Positions 60,690-64,000 of a stretch of DNA of 64,000 nt are shown here, one piece after another. A program made the position numbers and the translations under genes. How positions within the stretch are numbered: the stretch's first letter is position 1; each line of letters starts with the position of its first letter. Location: assembly GCF_021401125.1 (NCBI RefSeq), contig NZ_JACBFQ010000013.1, positions 62,001 to 126,000 on the forward strand, read 5' to 3'. The notes under the pieces were generated by a model. That model made no database searches and was not told the DNA's origin. It worked only from the letters and a program-made list of their open reading frames with translations. The stretch comes from Xanthobacter sp. NM-59 (GTDB taxonomy: Bacteria; Pseudomonadota; Alphaproteobacteria; Rhizobiales; Xanthobacteraceae).

Positions 60690-61139
60690 ATGCTGCAGAA
60701 CGACAAGCTGAAGGCCGCCGGCATCGTGGCCGGGGCGGCCCGTGCCGGGGTGCGCCGGGCGTCGCACGCCTACTACGCAGGTCTCGCCGGCGGAACGCTG
60801 CTGCTGCTGAACGCGATGCCGGTGGCGGCCTACGACGGTTCGCCCTCGGCACCGATCGAGTTCCTGAGCAAGGCGCGCACGACGGCGGCCTCGTCCAACC
60901 TCACGACGACCGGCGTTTCCACGCTCGGCAGCAATTTTGCCACGATCGTGTCGATCGCCGCTGCCGTCGTCGGCCTGGCGCTCGCCGGGGTGTCTGGCAA
61001 GAAGCTGTACGACGCGGTCCAGAATGAGAATTCGCGCGAGAATGTCGGGGGCAGCGCGATCGCTCTCGTCATCGGCTCGATTCTCACGATCATCGGCGTC
61101 GTCGTGGGTGGCGTGACCTACTGGGCCACGTCCAACTGA
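60690..61139 (+). CDS. IcmD/DotP-like (IncI TraR) membrane protein
   Basis: A 149-residue exported protein: N-terminal signal-anchor (GLAGGTLLLLNAMPVAAY, about 33-50) and two C-terminal hydrophobic helices around KLYDAVQN. This helix pair matches the small gene after dotG. Family members are inner-membrane or periplasmic subunits of unknown precise role. GGAG lies upstream of ATG 60690. Confidence 0.68.
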   Translation: MLQNDKLKAAGIVAGAARAGVRRASHAYYAGLAGGTLLLLNAMPVAAYDGSPSAPIEFLSKARTTAASSNLTTTGVSTLGSNFATIVSIAAAVVGLALAGVSGKKLYDAVQNENSRENVGGSAIALVIGSILTIIGVVVGGVTYWATSN

Positions 61140-61157
61140 GTGGAAGGCGACACTGGC

Positions 61158-61180
61158 GCAGGCGGCAGAGCTCCGCCTGC
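61158..61180 (+). terminator. Attenuator-like hairpin after the IcmD-like gene
   Basis: 8-bp stem GCAGGCGG / CCGCCTGC with a 7-nt loop and no T-run; probably partial termination or mRNA stabilisation within the operon. Confidence 0.4.
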
Positions 61181-61222
61181 CGTTCATCGGGATTTCGTCC
61201 GCGGGATGTGAAGGATAAGGCG

Positions 61223-62134
61223 ATGGAATACGATTGGGATCAGGTCGGGCCGATGGCCACGGAATGTGGCCTCAAGCAGTTTGCGACCGGAGTGCGCATC
61301 AGCAGCCTGCCCAGCAGTCATGTGGAGGAGATGCGTGGGGCCTGGGCGGCTCGCGTCAGGGAGATCTACAACAGCCCTGCCATCTGGTCCGATCGCGAGA
61401 CGTTCGAGGAGGCATCGCGGGACGCCGACGCCTATGCCGGCTTTCCGAGGGCGGCTTCACTGTCCCGGCGCATGGATGACTACTGGCCCTTCCTCGCCGC
61501 GTTCGAGCGGTTCGAGCAGGGTAACCGCCTGCAGTTGCAACGGTTCGATGTTATTCCCTTCGAGCCGACCCAGGTCCGCCCTGCTGGTCATCGCGATCTT
61601 CCGCTGTTGGTGATCGTGCGTCCGGGCGATATTTATGCGGACTTGGACGCCAAGGACGGCGACGCTGAATTCACAGCACGGATCCTCGCAGGCCAGGCCG
61701 CGGATATTCGCAGCATGCTCGACGAGCAAGAGGTGGATGTCGTCGTGCTCCATCACCGATCCGACGTGCAGCTCCGGCAGCAGGTCCCCGCCGGCGATCC
61801 CCACATCGTGGAACGAGCAGAGTATGTGCAGTCCGTGGCCGCTGCCATGAAACGTGGCGCCCTTGTCTGGGCGCGGGAAATGACCGCGGTGGCGGCCTGG
61901 CTGGTCGCGGAGCAGTCTGCTGCGGAGCGGCCCGCAGTTGTCCTCATCGGTGCCCATGCAGCGGCGGACTGCGGGCCGACTGCCATTCTCGGCGCGGCCC
62001 TGGAAGAGGCAGGGGTTCAGGTCGAACTGAACGAGTTCGTTCCGGCGACAAGCACGTCCTATGACGGGCGGTGGGAGCCGGAGGAACTGCAGGCATCGCA
62101 CGTCTCGTCGCTGTCCTTCGCTCCCGGGATGTGA
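61223..62134 (+). CDS. Hypothetical protein between the IcmD-like gene and dotM
   Basis: A 303-residue soluble protein with no signal peptide or membrane helix. Visible blocks: SSHVEEMRGAWAARVREIY, a DLPLLVIVRPGDIY strand and a C-terminal Rossmann-like stretch RPAVVLIGAHAAADCGPT. No family recognised. Placed in the transfer operon 8 bp before dotM; IncI plasmids have traV/traW at similar places, but no homology is claimed. Confidence 0.6.
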   Translation: MEYDWDQVGPMATECGLKQFATGVRISSLPSSHVEEMRGAWAARVREIYNSPAIWSDRETFEEASRDADAYAGFPRAASLSRRMDDYWPFLAAFERFEQGNRLQLQRFDVIPFEPTQVRPAGHRDLPLLVIVRPGDIYADLDAKDGDAEFTARILAGQAADIRSMLDEQEVDVVVLHHRSDVQLRQQVPAGDPHIVERAEYVQSVAAAMKRGALVWAREMTAVAAWLVAEQSAAERPAVVLIGAHAAADCGPTAILGAALEEAGVQVELNEFVPATSTSYDGRWEPEELQASHVSSLSFAPGM

Positions 62135-62142
62135 GGGGGCAG

Positions 62143-63594
62143 ATGGCTGAGCGTCCCGAATACGGCGACTGGTGGCTTTTCGTTCTCTCGGTCGGACTGC
62201 TGACCCTTGTTGGCGGCGTGCTATGGCTCGTCGTCAACCCGGTGTTGGGGCCGGTGTACCGGGTGGTGCGGCTGGTCGAGACGGGCGGGCTTTGGCTGCT
62301 GACGGGATGGGGTAAGTATTTCTTTAGCGTGCCGTGGGGGGGGGGGTATGAGTTCGCCGCACTTTTCCGTTCAAGCATCCCCTTCGGCATGTTGCTCTCG
62401 GTCCTGGTCGGCCTGATGGGCTACTCGGCCTATAAGAAGGTGATCGCCAACCACATCGACTCCTTCACTGCGCACGAGCAGCCTCCCGGCTACCGGGACA
62501 TTATGCGCAAGGTGTCGGCCCTCTATCCGCACAATGACTTCTTCTTGCGCTTCGATATGAGCGCCTACCCGCAGGACCGTGGCGCGGCAGGAATGCCGAT
62601 GACAGCTCAAGAGTTCCTCCGCTCTGTGGGGGCCACGTCCTTTCGATCCGACGGGACACCGGTTTTCGACCAGGAGCGAATCCGCGATGGCCTAAAGGCC
62701 CGTTTCGGTGACCCGAATCCCTTCCTTAGGTGCTTCGACTCCTCCGAGCGGCGGTCTAAGCGGATCGCGTCTCCGGCGGAGATCCGCGAGAGGGTGGCGG
62801 CGCTGCCGTGGCATCAGGCGGTGCTGCTGTTCGCAGCACTGACCCGCATCAATGCGATGGCCGGCAAGGACGAGAAGCTGTTCTTGAAGAATATTCGGGA
62901 CGTGGACGATTACATGCGCGACATTTGGCGCGCCATCAACGAGGCTGTGCGGTCGGAAGACGCGGAAGGAATGCGGGAAGTGGTGCTTGACATCACGCCC
63001 GACAATTTCGGCGAGAAGCCGAAGGTGAGCCTCGCGGCCTTCCTCAACGAGCCTGTAGGGCCTGCGGCCCGTCCTCGCGCTGAAGCCTTCAGCGAGGTCA
63101 AGGGTGCCCGCGAGGCCCTCGTCTATCTGATCACGGGCGAAGGCGCACCTGGGGAGGTGGAGAAGCTGGCCAACGCAAAGATTCCTATCGTGATGGTGGC
63201 CGAGGATCGTCCGCAGACTGTGATTGATCCGATCCTAGCGGGCCACGGCTTCATCGCCGGCGTGCTGGCGCACTCCCTCGTGGAAACCCGGAAATCCGGA
63301 ATTTTTCCACCCAACGGCTTCCTGTGGATGCGTTTCGTCGACCAGAATCTTTGGCGCTTCCTCGTGTACGTCGGCCTTGCGACGCCTTGCGCGGAGGCGG
63401 CGGGCCTCTACGAGCATTGGCGCGCGGAAATGCGCATGGGAGAGGCCATCCTCGAGCCCTTCATCGAAGAGGCGCCGAATGCAGTCCTGGCCGAGGCGCG
63501 TAAGTATGTGTTTGATCCCGAGAAGGTCGGCGCGCAATTCGATGCGTCCATTCCCGACAGCCTGATGACCGCGAAAGATGGTGTTGGTTCCTGA
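62143..63594 (+). CDS. dotM: DotM/IcmP-like (IncI TrbA) coupling-complex protein
   Basis: A 483-residue inner-membrane protein with two to three N-terminal helices (about 8-30, 50-60 and 82-102) and a cytoplasmic domain ending in the family signature FLWMRFVDQNLWRFLVYVG, then CAEAAGLYEHWRAE. DotM partners DotL in the coupling complex and recognises substrates. ATG 62143 has GAGGGGG upstream. Confidence 0.88.
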   Translation: MAERPEYGDWWLFVLSVGLLTLVGGVLWLVVNPVLGPVYRVVRLVETGGLWLLTGWGKYFFSVPWGGGYEFAALFRSSIPFGMLLSVLVGLMGYSAYKKVIANHIDSFTAHEQPPGYRDIMRKVSALYPHNDFFLRFDMSAYPQDRGAAGMPMTAQEFLRSVGATSFRSDGTPVFDQERIRDGLKARFGDPNPFLRCFDSSERRSKRIASPAEIRERVAALPWHQAVLLFAALTRINAMAGKDEKLFLKNIRDVDDYMRDIWRAINEAVRSEDAEGMREVVLDITPDNFGEKPKVSLAAFLNEPVGPAARPRAEAFSEVKGAREALVYLITGEGAPGEVEKLANAKIPIVMVAEDRPQTVIDPILAGHGFIAGVLAHSLVETRKSGIFPPNGFLWMRFVDQNLWRFLVYVGLATPCAEAAGLYEHWRAEMRMGEAILEPFIEEAPNAVLAEARKYVFDPEKVGAQFDASIPDSLMTAKDGVGS

Positions 63595-63607
63595 GGGAGA
63601 TTGATCC

Positions 63608-64000
63608 ATGGAAGCCTTGACTCCTATGGTGCACCCGTTGCCGCCGGGCTCGCGTCTGTTGCTGCATGTGCCAGTCTTTGATGTCGGCGATTTCAACGAG
63701 CGGGAAGCCCCTGCGGGGCAGATCGCCATCGTCGGCCTCAAGAGAGGACCGGATTTCCAGTACGAACTCTTGATTTGGCCGGCGAGCATGAGCGGCTACT
63801 GGACGGAACAGGAGGCGGAGCGCGACGCGGAGGTATTGTCTCCGGGCGATCCTCGCCTGCCGACGCAGTCGCTGTGGGATGCGGTGTTCGAGCTCGGCAA
63901 GCTCTACACGAGTGAGAATGTGGACGATGTTGATGAGGTGTTTCGGGTGCCTGCGGACAACAGGTCCCATGTCGCCACGCTTCTGAGAGCGGCTGTGGCG
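63608..64000 (+). CDS. Hypothetical protein, cut by the right edge
   Basis: An open frame of 131 codons without a stop, starting at ATG 63608 with GAGGGAGA upstream, 13 bp after dotM. It begins MEALTPMVHPLPPGSRLLL and contains VPVFDVGDFNEREAPAGQI. No signal peptide. Not recognised; probably another operon member. Confidence 0.6.
   Translation, partial: MEALTPMVHPLPPGSRLLLHVPVFDVGDFNEREAPAGQIAIVGLKRGPDFQYELLIWPASMSGYWTEQEAERDAEVLSPGDPRLPTQSLWDAVFELGKLYTSENVDDVDEVFRVPADNRSHVATLLRAAVA

Noticed and set aside
1-64000. Search for CRISPR arrays, tRNA/rRNA genes, transposases, relaxase and oriT
   Set aside because: No regular spacer-repeat array, cloverleaf-like gene, transposase or relaxase motif was recognised. 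An oriT could not be identified by eye without a relaxase nearby.

Overview
This 64-kb window reads as part of a large conjugative plasmid (or plasmid-like replicon) of a GC-rich alphaproteobacterium, most likely in the Hyphomicrobiales/Rhizobiales. The evidence is a RepA/RepB partition pair of the repABC type with several 16-bp parS palindromes, a Ros/MucR-type C2H2 regulator, an Omp25-like porin, a CpaD-containing Tad locus and an MmcB-type nuclease. No rRNA, tRNA, CRISPR array, insertion sequence, relaxase or oriT was recognised.

Layout. (1) 0.2-4.4 kb: start of a Dot/Icm (IncI-like, type IVB) conjugation apparatus: DotC, the DotB ATPase, a Tat-exported M15-type peptidase and small proteins. 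(2) 4.7-21 kb: a long accessory block. It holds a 2197-residue adenine-methyltransferase plus strawberry-notch-like helicase protein resembling P1 DarB, a winged-helix protein whose gene contains an AT-rich repeat island, a run of exported unknown proteins with paralogues in tandem, and a 959-residue protein ending in an HExxH zincin-like region. (3) 21.3-25.1 kb: porin, a plasmid-borne DnaN sliding clamp, a DUF4031 protein and unknowns, closed by a strong terminator. (4) 32.2-25.2 kb, minus strand: a tightly overlapping DNA-processing and modification cluster (topoisomerase IA, zinc ribbon, C5-cytosine methyltransferase-like fragment, zinc-finger peptide, DUF4326, MmcB-like nuclease, VapB-like protein, MT-A70 methyltransferase, exported protein). 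(5) 32.2-33.0 kb: non-coding AT-rich region with parS sites. (6) 33.0-35.3 kb: repA-repB without an adjacent repC. (7) 35.6-38.8 kb: DotL coupling protein and a small partner. (8) 38.8-51.4 kb: a complete Tad/Flp pilus locus in two divergent arms, including a TadG-like protein carrying a long glycine-rich, phage-tail-fibre-like C-terminus. (9) 51.4-52.7 kb, minus strand: Ros/MucR regulator and a membrane protein. (10) 52.8-64 kb: the main Dot/Icm core operon (DsbC-like protein, DotI, DotH, DotG, two small IcmC/IcmD-like membrane proteins, DotO, DotM), running off the right edge.

How it may work together (inference): DotC/DotH/DotG/DotI would form the envelope core; DotB and DotO would energise it; DotL and DotM would recruit DNA and proteins; and Tad pili probably supply the cell-to-cell contact that type IV pili give IncI plasmids. 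RepA/RepB acting on dispersed parS sites would secure inheritance. The DarB-like protein, the zincin-containing protein and the methyltransferases could protect incoming DNA in the recipient. Several promoter regions of the transfer modules share ATGGC/GCCAT half-sites, which suggests a common regulator.
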